Shown here: positions 8,216 through 14,701 of the stretch, piece after piece
Layout of the letters: each line of letters starts with the position of its first letter
Position numbering within the stretch: position 1 is the stretch's first letter
Assembly (NCBI GenBank): GCA_051745935.1
Contig: JBNJEM010000117.1
Coordinates: forward strand, 1 to 14,904
Length of the DNA stretch: 14,904 nt
Source of the DNA: JBNJEM01 sp051745935
GTDB lineage: Bacteria; Planctomycetota; Planctomycetia; Pirellulales; Pirellulaceae
Reading direction: 5' to 3'
Position numbers and translations under genes: made by a program
Notes under the pieces: generated by a model
What the model saw: the letters and a program-made list of their open reading frames with translations, nothing else
The model's database searches: none
Told to the model about the DNA's origin: nothing

Positions 8216-9628
8216 GTGACGCCAAAAGAAGTATTAGCTCTGTGTCGAGAGAAGGATGTCAAAGCGGTCGACTTAAGGTTTATGGATTTTCCGGGATTGT
8301 GGCAGCATTTCACAATCCCGGTGAGCAAGTTGGATGAAGATGTTTTTGAAGATGGACTCGGGTTTGACGGCTCAAGTATCCGCGGTTGGCAGGGGATTCA
8401 CGAAAGTGACATGTTGGTGGTCCCCCAGCCGGAAACCGCGTTTTTGGACCCGTTCACCGAGCTTCCCACGGTGGTCATCATCTGCAACATCCAGGATCCG
8501 ATTACCCGCGAGGACTACAGCCGTGACCCGCGCAACGTAGCGCGGAAGGCCGTCAATCATCTCAGAAGTACGGGGATCGCGGACACGGCATTCTTTGGTC
8601 CCGAAGCCGAATTCTTCGTGTTTGACGACATTCGTTTCGACCAAAGAGAGCATGAGGGGTACTATCATATTGATAGTATCGAAGGCCAGTGGAACCGGGG
8701 ACGTGTCGAGAATCCCAACCTCGGGTACAAGTTGCGCCATAAGGAAGGGTATTTTCCGGTTCCTCCGGCCGATCAGATGATGGATCTGCGCAACGAGATG
8801 ATGCAAACGATGATCGACTGTGGCTTGGATGTTGAGTGCCAGCACCACGAGGTGGGGACAGCCGGTCAAGCCGAGATTGACTTGAAGTTCAACAGTCTGG
8901 TGCACTGTGCGGATCATCTGTTGATGTACAAGTACATCACCAAGAACGTCGCGACCCGTCACAACAAGTCGGTTACGTTCATGCCCAAGCCGATTTTCAG
9001 TGACAACGGGTCAGGCATGCACACGCATATTTCGCTGTGGAAAGGCGGCGAACCGTTATTCGCCGGCAGCGGCTATGCGGGAATGAGTGAACTGGCACTC
9101 AACGCGATCGGTGGCATCCTCGCTCACGCCCCCGCGATTCTGGCCTTCACCAACCCGACGACCAACAGCTACAAGCGATTGGTGCCCGGTTTCGAGGCGC
9201 CGGTGAACCTGGCTTATTCGCAGCGCAACCGGTCGGCCGCGATCCGCATTCCGATGTACAGTCCAAGCCCCCAGGCAAAACGTCTCGAATTTCGCTGCCC
9301 GGACCCGAGCTGCAACCCGTATCTGGCGTTTTCGGCGTTGTTGATGGCGGCCATCGACGGGATTCAGAATAAGATCAATCCCGGCGAACCATTGGACAAG
9401 GATATCTACGACCTGCCGCCGGAAGAGGCCAAGTCCATTTCCAAGACGCCGGCTTCCCTGCATGGCGCGTTGGAGGCCCTGAGAGTGGACCACGATTTCC
9501 TTCTTCGCGGTGACGTCTTTACCGAAGACGTTGTTTCGACGTGGGTCGACTACAAGATGGAGAACGAAGTCAAAGCCATGCGATTGAGGCCGCATCCCTA
9601 CGAGTTCTGTCTCTATTACGACATGTAA
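8216..9628 (+). CDS. glnA: Type I glutamine synthetase
   Basis: The product is 470 residues, the usual length for bacterial type I enzymes. It makes glutamine from glutamate, ammonia and ATP as a cytoplasmic dodecamer and is the main entry point of ammonium assimilation. Visible motifs are DGSSIRGW (51-58), the metal ligands in FGPEAEFFVFD with Glu130 and Glu132, HHEV (210-213), the NGSGMHTH loop (264-271), the NRSAAIRIP segment (338-346) and LEFRCPD with Glu358. Tyr398 in IYDLPPEE coincides, with Met counted, with the adenylylated Tyr397 of the E. coli enzyme. This marks a beta-subtype enzyme probably switched off by a GlnE-type adenylyltransferase, which is not in this window. Transcription probably comes from the sigma-54 promoter at 7891. 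The codons just after the start are less GC-rich than the rest of the gene. Confidence 0.98.
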   Translation: MTPKEVLALCREKDVKAVDLRFMDFPGLWQHFTIPVSKLDEDVFEDGLGFDGSSIRGWQGIHESDMLVVPQPETAFLDPFTELPTVVIICNIQDPITREDYSRDPRNVARKAVNHLRSTGIADTAFFGPEAEFFVFDDIRFDQREHEGYYHIDSIEGQWNRGRVENPNLGYKLRHKEGYFPVPPADQMMDLRNEMMQTMIDCGLDVECQHHEVGTAGQAEIDLKFNSLVHCADHLLMYKYITKNVATRHNKSVTFMPKPIFSDNGSGMHTHISLWKGGEPLFAGSGYAGMSELALNAIGGILAHAPAILAFTNPTTNSYKRLVPGFEAPVNLAYSQRNRSAAIRIPMYSPSPQAKRLEFRCPDPSCNPYLAFSALLMAAIDGIQNKINPGEPLDKDIYDLPPEEAKSISKTPASLHGALEALRVDHDFLLRGDVFTEDVVSTWVDYKMENEVKAMRLRPHPYEFCLYYDM

Positions 9629-9779
9629 ACCGTCTGGATTTCCGCGCCTCTTCCATTCGTTCCGGTCCCGATCCCCCCAAGGTGTCCTGGGCGCTGTGTC
9701 CGCTTCCGGCGAGCACGGCGCCCCGACGCTGGGGTGGCCTGGTGAAAAGCCCGGACGTTGGCAAGCTGGCGCTGCTATC

Positions 9780-9878
9780 TTTCAGGCGGTTGGATTCTTC
9801 CGGGTGGAAAGCTGCCCGGCGCAAGCCGTCCTCCCGTTGGTCGGACTCGCGGCGGAGCAAGCCATCCGCGACCGGTAT
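9780..9878 (+). repeat. Diverged copy of the 99-base dispersed element
   Basis: The first 90 bases match 82 of 90 positions of the units at 14707 and 14806, in the same orientation. The core from 9820 to 9856, which includes AAGCCGTCCTCCCGTTGGTC, is unchanged. It starts 151 bases after the glnA stop. The eight differences fall in predicted loops or unpaired bases, or change stem pairs to G-T wobbles. Flanks also share the TATnTTTCAGG start. Confidence 0.85.
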
Positions 9879-9893
9879 ATTCATGGATGCGAG

Positions 9894-9925
9894 CGACGAT
9901 GGTTACCGGGTCGGGCCATGCGTCG
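9894..9925 (-). terminator. Hairpin directly after the mtnA stop, possible terminator
   Basis: CGACG-ATGG (9894-9902) pairs with CCAT-G-CGTCG (9916-9925), giving nine base pairs with one bulged base and a 13-base loop. It begins at the base next to the mtnA TAA. There is no T-run on the minus strand, so it may be a 3'-end stabiliser or a Rho-assisted stop rather than a classic terminator. Confidence 0.35.
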
Positions 9926-10993
9926 TTACCGGTTTCCGATCGCGTCATGGATCGCCTTCGCGGTAACGGGTTTTATGACGCCGCGTTCGGTAATCAGCGC
10001 GGTAATGAGTTCGGCGCGGGTGACGTCAAACGCGGGGTTGTAGACTTTCACGTTGTCCGGAGCCGTTTGTTTTCCCAGCCCATGCGTGATCTCGCCGGGG
10101 TCCCGTTCTTCGATTGATATTTGGTCGCCATGGTCCAGGGAAAGGTCGAATGTGGACTGGGGGGCGGCGACGTACAATGGGATATGGTGCGCCCGTGCCA
10201 GAATGGCCAAGCCATAGGTGCCGATTTTGTTCGCCGTGTCCCCATTCGCGGCAATCCGATCGGCGCCGGTGATCACGGCGTCAATCCGTCCCTCGCGCAT
10301 GACTTGAGCGGCCATGGAGTCACAAATCAGGGTGGTATCGAGGCCACGTTGCATGAGTTCCCAGGCCGTGAGGCGAGCACCTTGCAGGAGTGGGCGAGTT
10401 TCATCCACGTAGACGCGCAGCCGTTTCCCTTCGTCCTGGGCGGCGTACAACGCGGCCAGGGCGGTGCCGTATTCGGACGCTGCCAGCCCTCCGGCATTGC
10501 AATGGGTTAATACCCCCATGCCATCGCAAAACAGCGGCGCGCCGTGGCGTCCAATCGCCCGGCAAATGGACCGGTCCTCTTCGTGCAATGTTCGAGCTTG
10601 CTTGAGCAGCGCGGCGAGCATCTCGGCTGGAGACGCTTTACCCAGCAATGATCGGCCACGCCGAGCCATGCGTTCCAGTGCCCAGAACAGATTCACGGCC
10701 GTCGGGCGGCTCGTCCCCAAGTACTCGACCACGTCGTCGAGCGACTTGGCGAGCGCGGCGGCGTCGGTGGCGTTGGCTTGCCGAACCCCGATCACGACGC
10801 CATAGGCGGCCGCCAGACCGATGGCGGGCGCCCCACGCACTTTCAGGCTCTTGATCGCATCCCAGACGTCTTCCACCGTATTGCAGCAACACGCCTGCAT
10901 TTCGGTGGGCAGACGTGTCTGGTCGATCAGCCACAGATGCCCGTTGGTGTCCCCGTCCCAACGAAGTGTTTCCCATTTTTCATTGGCCGTCAT
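9926..10993 (-). CDS. mtnA: S-methyl-5-thioribose-1-phosphate isomerase
   Basis: The product is 355 residues, full length for the family. It converts methylthioribose-1-phosphate to methylthioribulose-1-phosphate in the methionine salvage pathway in the cytoplasm. Signature segments are KVRGAPAIGLAAAYG (51-65), the THCNAGGLA segment with Cys165, ITGADRIAANGDTANKIGTY (241-260) with Asp245, and YVAAPQSTFD (274-283). Cys165 and Asp245 are 80 residues apart, matching the catalytic pair of the Bacillus subtilis enzyme (Cys160, Asp240). The family is related to eIF2B-alpha and ribose-1,5-bisphosphate isomerase, but the motif set fits MtnA. The ATG at 10993 lies inside the end of purE, a 14-base overlap, which suggests translational coupling. 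A longer in-frame reading upstream is Arg/Ser/Pro-rich and is only the shadow of purE. No other methionine-salvage gene is visible. Confidence 0.95.
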   Translation of the reverse strand: MTANEKWETLRWDGDTNGHLWLIDQTRLPTEMQACCCNTVEDVWDAIKSLKVRGAPAIGLAAAYGVVIGVRQANATDAAALAKSLDDVVEYLGTSRPTAVNLFWALERMARRGRSLLGKASPAEMLAALLKQARTLHEEDRSICRAIGRHGAPLFCDGMGVLTHCNAGGLAASEYGTALAALYAAQDEGKRLRVYVDETRPLLQGARLTAWELMQRGLDTTLICDSMAAQVMREGRIDAVITGADRIAANGDTANKIGTYGLAILARAHHIPLYVAAPQSTFDLSLDHGDQISIEERDPGEITHGLGKQTAPDNVKVYNPAFDVTRAELITALITERGVIKPVTAKAIHDAIGNR

Positions 10994-11507
10994 CGTTCTG
11001 GACCGTTTCCTGAAGACGAGCATTCTTGGCCGCGACCTTTTCCTGCAACCCCCGCTTGAATTCAGCGAGCTTTTCCGCCAGCGTCTCATCGTACGTTGCG
11101 AGAATCTGGACGGCGAAGAGCCCGGCATTGCGCGGGCCTCCCATTCCGACCGCCATGGTCGCGACCGGTACGTCGCCCGGCATTTGGACCGTGGAGAGCA
11201 GCGAGTCGAGACCACCCAGTTCGCGAGTGGGCACGGGCAGGCCAAGGACGGGAATCGTCGTGTGGGCGGCGACGACGCCAGCCAGGTGAGCCGCGCCTCC
11301 CGCCGCCGCGATGATGACTCGCAGTCCTCGTTGACGGGCGGTCGTGGCATAGTCCTGGACCAGCGCGGGGGTGCGATGGGCGCTCATGACACGCACTTCA
11401 CAGGCCACGCCAAATTCATCCAACGCCGTTTTGGCTGCTTTGATTTTTGGCCAGTCGCTGTCACTGCCCATGACAATTCCGACCAACGGCTTAGCCGTTT
11501 TACTCAT
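10980..11507 (-). CDS. purE: N5-carboxyaminoimidazole ribonucleotide mutase
   Basis: The product is 175 residues. PurE rearranges N5-CAIR to CAIR in de novo purine synthesis. The family's markers are present: GSDSDWP (14-20), SAHRTP (42-47) with His44 equivalent to His45 of E. coli PurE, AGGAAHLAGVVA (69-80), and MPGDVPVATMAVG (109-121). The motif pattern fits the class I (bacterial mutase) form, whose usual partner PurK is not in this window. The C-terminal tail (about 155-175, lysine and glutamine rich) is slightly longer than the core and overlaps the mtnA start. GGGAG lies 7 bases before the ATG. The gap to the upstream ald stop is 52 bases, so an ald-purE-mtnA transcript is possible. Confidence 0.96.
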   Translation of the reverse strand: MSKTAKPLVGIVMGSDSDWPKIKAAKTALDEFGVACEVRVMSAHRTPALVQDYATTARQRGLRVIIAAAGGAAHLAGVVAAHTTIPVLGLPVPTRELGGLDSLLSTVQMPGDVPVATMAVGMGGPRNAGLFAVQILATYDETLAEKLAEFKRGLQEKVAAKNARLQETVQNDDGQ

Positions 11508-11559
11508 ATCTTAACTCCCACCATTGCAAAAAAACTCAAAGGTTCGAAATCACCCTTGG

Positions 11560-12669
11560 TCATTCAGTGTCCAACGGCGAATGGTCCAATTGGAATGTCC
11601 TGGCGACCGCCTCGTTCGTGACGCGTCCCTCGTGAATGTTCACGGCGGTTGAAATCTCGGCATATGCCTTCGCCGCGCGTTTCACGCCCAAGTTGGCCAT
11701 TCGCAAAGCCCAGGGCAAGGTCGCGTTGCAGAGCGCGAACGTGCTGGTTCGTCCCACCGCGCCGGGCATGTTGGTCACGCAATAGTGGACGACGTCTTCT
11801 TCAATGAACGTCGGGGCGCTGTGGGTCGTGGGGTGACTGGTCTCGACGCTGCCCCCTTGATCAATGGCCACGTCAATGATGACACTGCCCGCCTTCATGA
11901 TTTTCAACTCTTCCCGACCAATCAGGCAGGGCGCTTTGGCGCCCGGAATCAACACCGACCCGATGACTAGATCGGAAAGGTGAAGTTCTCCGCGGATGAT
12001 GTGCCGGTCACTAAACAATACGTTAACGTTGGCGGGCATGATGTCATCCAAGTATCGGAGGCGGTCCAGGTTGATATCCAGGATGGTGACGTCCGCCTGG
12101 AATCCGGCGGCGATCTTCGCCGCGTTGGCTCCCACGATTCCTCCGCCCAGAATGGTAATGTGCGCCGGTGCCACGCCCGGGACGCCACCCAAGAGGATCC
12201 CCCGGCCCATTTGCGGCCGTTCCAGGTACTTGGCGCCCTCCTGAATACTCATGCGTCCCGCCACTTCGCTCATGGGCGTCAAGAGCGGTAGATGGCAGTG
12301 CTCATCCCTGAGTGTTTCGTACGCGACACAGGTTGCGCCGGATTCAAGCATGGCGGCGGTCAATTCCCGGCTGGCGGCGAAATGAAAAAAGGTGAAGAGC
12401 ACCTGTCCGCCCCGGAGCATTGACCACTCGGATTCCTGGGGCTCTTTGACTTTGACAATCATGTCCGCTCGGGCGAAAATCTCGGAAGCCGATGAGACCA
12501 GTTCGGCCCCCGCCCGCAAATACTCGTGATCGGATAGCCCCGAGCCCACGCCGGCGCCGGCCTCCACCAACACGGTGTGTCCGGCCCGAAGCATTTCTTC
12601 CACGCCGACGGGCAACATCGCCACCCGATATTCATCCCGTTTGATTTCCCTTGGCACACCCACGATCAT
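11560..12669 (-). CDS. ald: Alanine dehydrogenase
   Basis: The product is 369 residues, matching the usual length of about 370. It interconverts L-alanine and pyruvate plus ammonia with NAD. Visible features are MIVGVPREIK at the start, the substrate-side Lys75 in VKVKEP, His96 in FTFFHF, the Rossmann-type ILGGGIVGANAA (173-184), VIIDVAIDQGG (263-273) with Asp270, and CVTNMPGAVGRTST (297-310). Lys75, His96 and Asp270 occupy the positions of the key residues known in characterised enzymes. The ATG at 12669 is chosen because it gives the conserved N-terminus; an in-frame TTG at 12708 would add 13 residues. Its ribosome binding site is weak. Being near glnA in the window fits nitrogen metabolism, but the two genes are convergent, not in an operon. 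Confidence 0.97.
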   Translation of the reverse strand: MIVGVPREIKRDEYRVAMLPVGVEEMLRAGHTVLVEAGAGVGSGLSDHEYLRAGAELVSSASEIFARADMIVKVKEPQESEWSMLRGGQVLFTFFHFAASRELTAAMLESGATCVAYETLRDEHCHLPLLTPMSEVAGRMSIQEGAKYLERPQMGRGILLGGVPGVAPAHITILGGGIVGANAAKIAAGFQADVTILDINLDRLRYLDDIMPANVNVLFSDRHIIRGELHLSDLVIGSVLIPGAKAPCLIGREELKIMKAGSVIIDVAIDQGGSVETSHPTTHSAPTFIEEDVVHYCVTNMPGAVGRTSTFALCNATLPWALRMANLGVKRAAKAYAEISTAVNIHEGRVTNEAVARTFQLDHSPLDTE

Positions 12670-12766
12670 AATGCGTGTTTTCCATCCCCAAGGCGGTAGG
12701 GCCGCCAACCAAATAGGGACACCGCACAGGGCCGGTGCGCTCCCGTTGGTCGCTCACGTCAAGGAT

Positions 12767-12783
12767 GCGCGCACCGTGCGCGC
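12767..12783. repeat. 17-base near-perfect palindrome between ald and the GYF gene
   Basis: GCGCGCAC-C-GTGCGCGC is an 8-base inverted repeat around one base. It lies 98 bases upstream of the ald start and 73 bases downstream of the GYF protein stop, both on the minus strand. There is no following T-run on either strand. It could be an operator for ald or a 3'-end stem of the upstream gene. Confidence 0.4.
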
Positions 12784-12855
12784 CTGTTACGCCCTAAGAC
12801 TATAATGTTTCCGCGCACGAACACATCGACCCGTTCTTTCGGCGGCTTCGAACGA

Positions 12856-13557
12856 TCAATTCAACACAATCCATAGGCCGACGAGCAGAACCAGGCACAC
12901 GATTGACAACGTGACGACGACCGCCACCCCCAGGCCATGCGATTTGGATGGGAGACGTGGCCTGGCACGACTCGTGGCCGCGTTGCCATCGCCCAAAACA
13001 AACTCTCCCTGTTGAGATTCCCTGGATGCCGCCGCCACTTCGCTCACCGGAACGTCCGCGCCGCGGGGGTCCCCTCGCAGCGACGGAAACACCGAATCCC
13101 CTGTCCTCCAATCGCTCCACCCCTCCCGCCACACCAGTGAATCCGCGCTTATCCGCCCTTCATTGAGCCAGCGTCGCATGATCTCCCCATCCGCTGGACC
13201 ATATTGGCCGCCGCTGGGCGGCCGGACATACCACACGGCTTCGGGCACCTCGGAGATCGCATCGTTTTGCTCGGCGGCCGGCTCGGCGGACGCGGACGTT
13301 ACCTGATCCTTCGCCGTCGAACTAGCCGTATGCACGGCCTGGTTCGACTCGGACTCGACGGCAGCCGCCGCCCGAGCGGACTTCTTGTTGTTGTCGGCAT
13401 GGCTCGACGCCCGCCCCCCCCGATTGCTATTGTGCTCATCCCCCAGCGGTATGCGCACCTTGGCGCCGCAATGAGGGCAAACCCCCTTTTTGCCGGCCAG
13501 GAACGCTTTGACATGCAGTTTATTGTCACACCCGTGGCAGCGAAACTTGATTCCCAT
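12856..13557 (-). CDS. Zinc-ribbon and GYF_2 domain membrane-anchored protein
   Basis: The product is 233 residues. Residues 1-36 form a zinc ribbon with Cys7, Cys10, Cys27 and Cys30 in two CxxC pairs (MGIKFRCxxC, then CPHC). Residues about 40-105 are a low-complexity Ala/Ser/Glu/Asn linker. Residues about 109-157 match the GYF_2 domain (WYVRPPSGGQYGP, then LVWREGWSDW). After a second linker, residues about 208-232 form a single C-terminal membrane helix ending near the last residue, so the other domains probably face the cytoplasm. This architecture is common in Planctomycetota; its role is unknown, and GYF_2 is thought to bind partners. The ATG at 13557 gives the typical N-terminus; an upstream in-frame ATG at 13713 adds an unlikely 52-residue leader. 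A promoter candidate lies at 13798-13771. Confidence 0.85.
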   Translation of the reverse strand: MGIKFRCHGCDNKLHVKAFLAGKKGVCPHCGAKVRIPLGDEHNSNRGGRASSHADNNKKSARAAAAVESESNQAVHTASSTAKDQVTSASAEPAAEQNDAISEVPEAVWYVRPPSGGQYGPADGEIMRRWLNEGRISADSLVWREGWSDWRTGDSVFPSLRGDPRGADVPVSEVAAASRESQQGEFVLGDGNAATSRARPRLPSKSHGLGVAVVVTLSIVCLVLLVGLWIVLN

Positions 13558-13770
13558 GGAAAAACTCGCGCGCGATACTTGAAAAACGACCCGGGCCCCT
13601 CTCCAAAACGAATCACTGCCTGCCGTACACGTACAATTCGCGCTGCCAGAATTGTCCCCAAAATCGTGCGGCGAGCATGTGAACTTGCATGCCATCAGCG
13701 AAGACAAGAGCACTAGATTGGCTGCGATCCGATTCAGTGGTGAGGTACAATGCGAACTTCGATAACTTCA

Positions 13771-13798
13771 ATTATACAACCGATTCGCGACATGTGAA
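13771..13798 (-). promoter_or_regulatory. Sigma-70-type promoter for the GYF protein gene
   Basis: On the minus strand TTCACA (13798-13793), 16 bases, then a perfect TATAAT (13776-13771) form a strong housekeeping-type promoter. Transcription would start near 13764, about 205 bases ahead of the ATG at 13557. Confidence 0.55.
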
Positions 13799-13971
13799 GA
13801 ATCCTTGTCCCTTCGGGGGACATCAGCGCTGGAGGAGGCCGGCTCGATCAACGCGATTCGGCGCCCCACCGCGGACTGCTGGAATGCTGGCGGCACATGG
13901 GCTAACGCCACCGGATTGAACACCCCGCTTCCCCCTGTACTCACGCCGTCCAGGCGGCCAGCTAGCCCTGG

Positions 13972-14000
13972 TTGCCCTGGTGCAGGGGAGCGGATATACC
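13972..14000 (+). promoter_or_regulatory. Weak promoter candidate for the ClpP-like gene
   Basis: TTGCCC (13972-13977) and TATACC (13995-14000) are spaced by 17 bases, each matching consensus at four of six positions. Transcription would begin near 14007, 50 bases before the ATG. The match is modest and could be chance. Confidence 0.3.
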
Positions 14001-14056
14001 AGTGCTGGTGGGAGCAAGTCTTTTTCTTGGGTGTTGATCCGGTAAGTGGTACAACG

Positions 14057-14650
14057 ATGAGCGATCGGAAGCAGAATGAGTCGAGCGATGGGGAGGGTGG
14101 GCCACTGGAACTGGCTTTGGTGGGGGATTTGTCCGAAAATGATGTGGATATATCGGACAAACTGCTGGGGGTTCCCGGAGGCTCCGCGTGTATCCTGTAC
14201 ATCAATTCTCCGGGTGGCAGTGCCTATACTGCCATTTCACTGATGAACCTGATACGTTTGCGTCGTTTGCGGGTCACGGGGGTTGTGACGGGTGAGTGTT
14301 CCTCAGCGGCGCTGTGGCCGTTTGCTGCTTGTACGCGCCGACTGGTCACCCGCTATAGCGTGTTGTTGTTTCACCCCATGAAATGGCAAAGTGAAGAACA
14401 TGTGCGGTTGGCCGAGGCAACGGAATGGGCGCGGCATTTCGGTGAACTGGAGCGGGATATGGATCACTTGTTAGCGGATCTGCTGGGACTGCCATACGAG
14501 GAATTGGTCCGCTGGATGCGACCCGGCAGCTACGTATCGGGGCAGGAATTCGCCGCGGCGGGACTGGCTGAACTGGTTGCCCATGACGAGATGCCGGATG
14601 TGTGGGATGAAGGCGATCGCGACGAGTCGCGGCAGGGGCACGGTGGCTGA
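14057..14650 (+). CDS. ClpP-like (S14-type) serine protease paralogue
   Basis: The product is 197 residues, close to ClpP length. It has the ClpP/crotonase fold landmarks: ILYINSPGGSAYTAI (46-60), a nucleophile segment GECSSAALWPFAA with Ser83, and LLFHPMKW (103-110) with His106. The Ser-to-His spacing of 23 is near the 25 of E. coli ClpP. The region after the handle helix (YVSGQEFAAAGLAELV, 159-174) aligns with the ClpP segment that follows the catalytic Asp, but the Asp position reads Gly157 here with no acidic residue from 151 to 163. The first 15 residues are polar, with no signal peptide, so it is probably cytoplasmic. No clpX or canonical clpP is adjacent. The ATG at 14057 gives a ClpP-like length; its ribosome binding site is weak. 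It may be an active divergent protease or a regulatory paralogue. Confidence 0.82.
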   Translation: MSDRKQNESSDGEGGPLELALVGDLSENDVDISDKLLGVPGGSACILYINSPGGSAYTAISLMNLIRLRRLRVTGVVTGECSSAALWPFAACTRRLVTRYSVLLFHPMKWQSEEHVRLAEATEWARHFGELERDMDHLLADLLGLPYEELVRWMRPGSYVSGQEFAAAGLAELVAHDEMPDVWDEGDRDESRQGHGG

Positions 14651-14701
14651 AAGGAAGAAAGGATGGGCACGATGAGTGGGAATTCATGGCGGCTCACCAA
14701 A

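Larger units (their letters stand above)
9629..9925. other. Convergent intergenic region between glnA and mtnA
   Basis: The spacer lies between converging genes. It contains a diverged copy of the 99-base element (9780-9878) and a hairpin abutting the mtnA stop (9894-9925). The stretch 9629-9779 has no recognisable gene and no clear intrinsic terminator for glnA. Confidence 0.6.
13558..14056. other. Divergent intergenic region between GYF and ClpP-like genes
   Basis: This 499-base spacer holds a minus-strand promoter candidate (13771-13798) in a locally AT-rich patch at about 13740-13800, and a weaker plus-strand candidate (13972-14000). A small CCCTG-GTG-CAGGG hairpin sits at 13975-13987. 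The open frame that continues upstream of the ClpP-like gene to 13805 encodes Pro/Gly-rich sequence without any recognisable domain and is judged non-coding. Confidence 0.55.

Noticed and set aside
10994..11350. N-terminal extension of mtnA by 119 residues
   Set aside because: The extension is Arg/Ser/Pro-rich, lies wholly within purE in another frame, and MtnA homologues begin near the ATG at 10993.
12801..12806. Plus-strand TATAAT between ald and the GYF gene
   Set aside because: No matching -35 box lies at the right spacing and no plus-strand gene follows.
13755..13780. loxP-like string (AACTTCGATAACTTC) in the AT-rich patch
   Set aside because: There is no 13-base inverted arm pair around an 8-base core, and no recombinase gene nearby; the resemblance is superficial.
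13805..14056. 84-residue extension of the ClpP-like protein
   Set aside because: The sequence is Pro/Gly/Trp-rich without homology cues, and the product from 14057 already has ClpP length.
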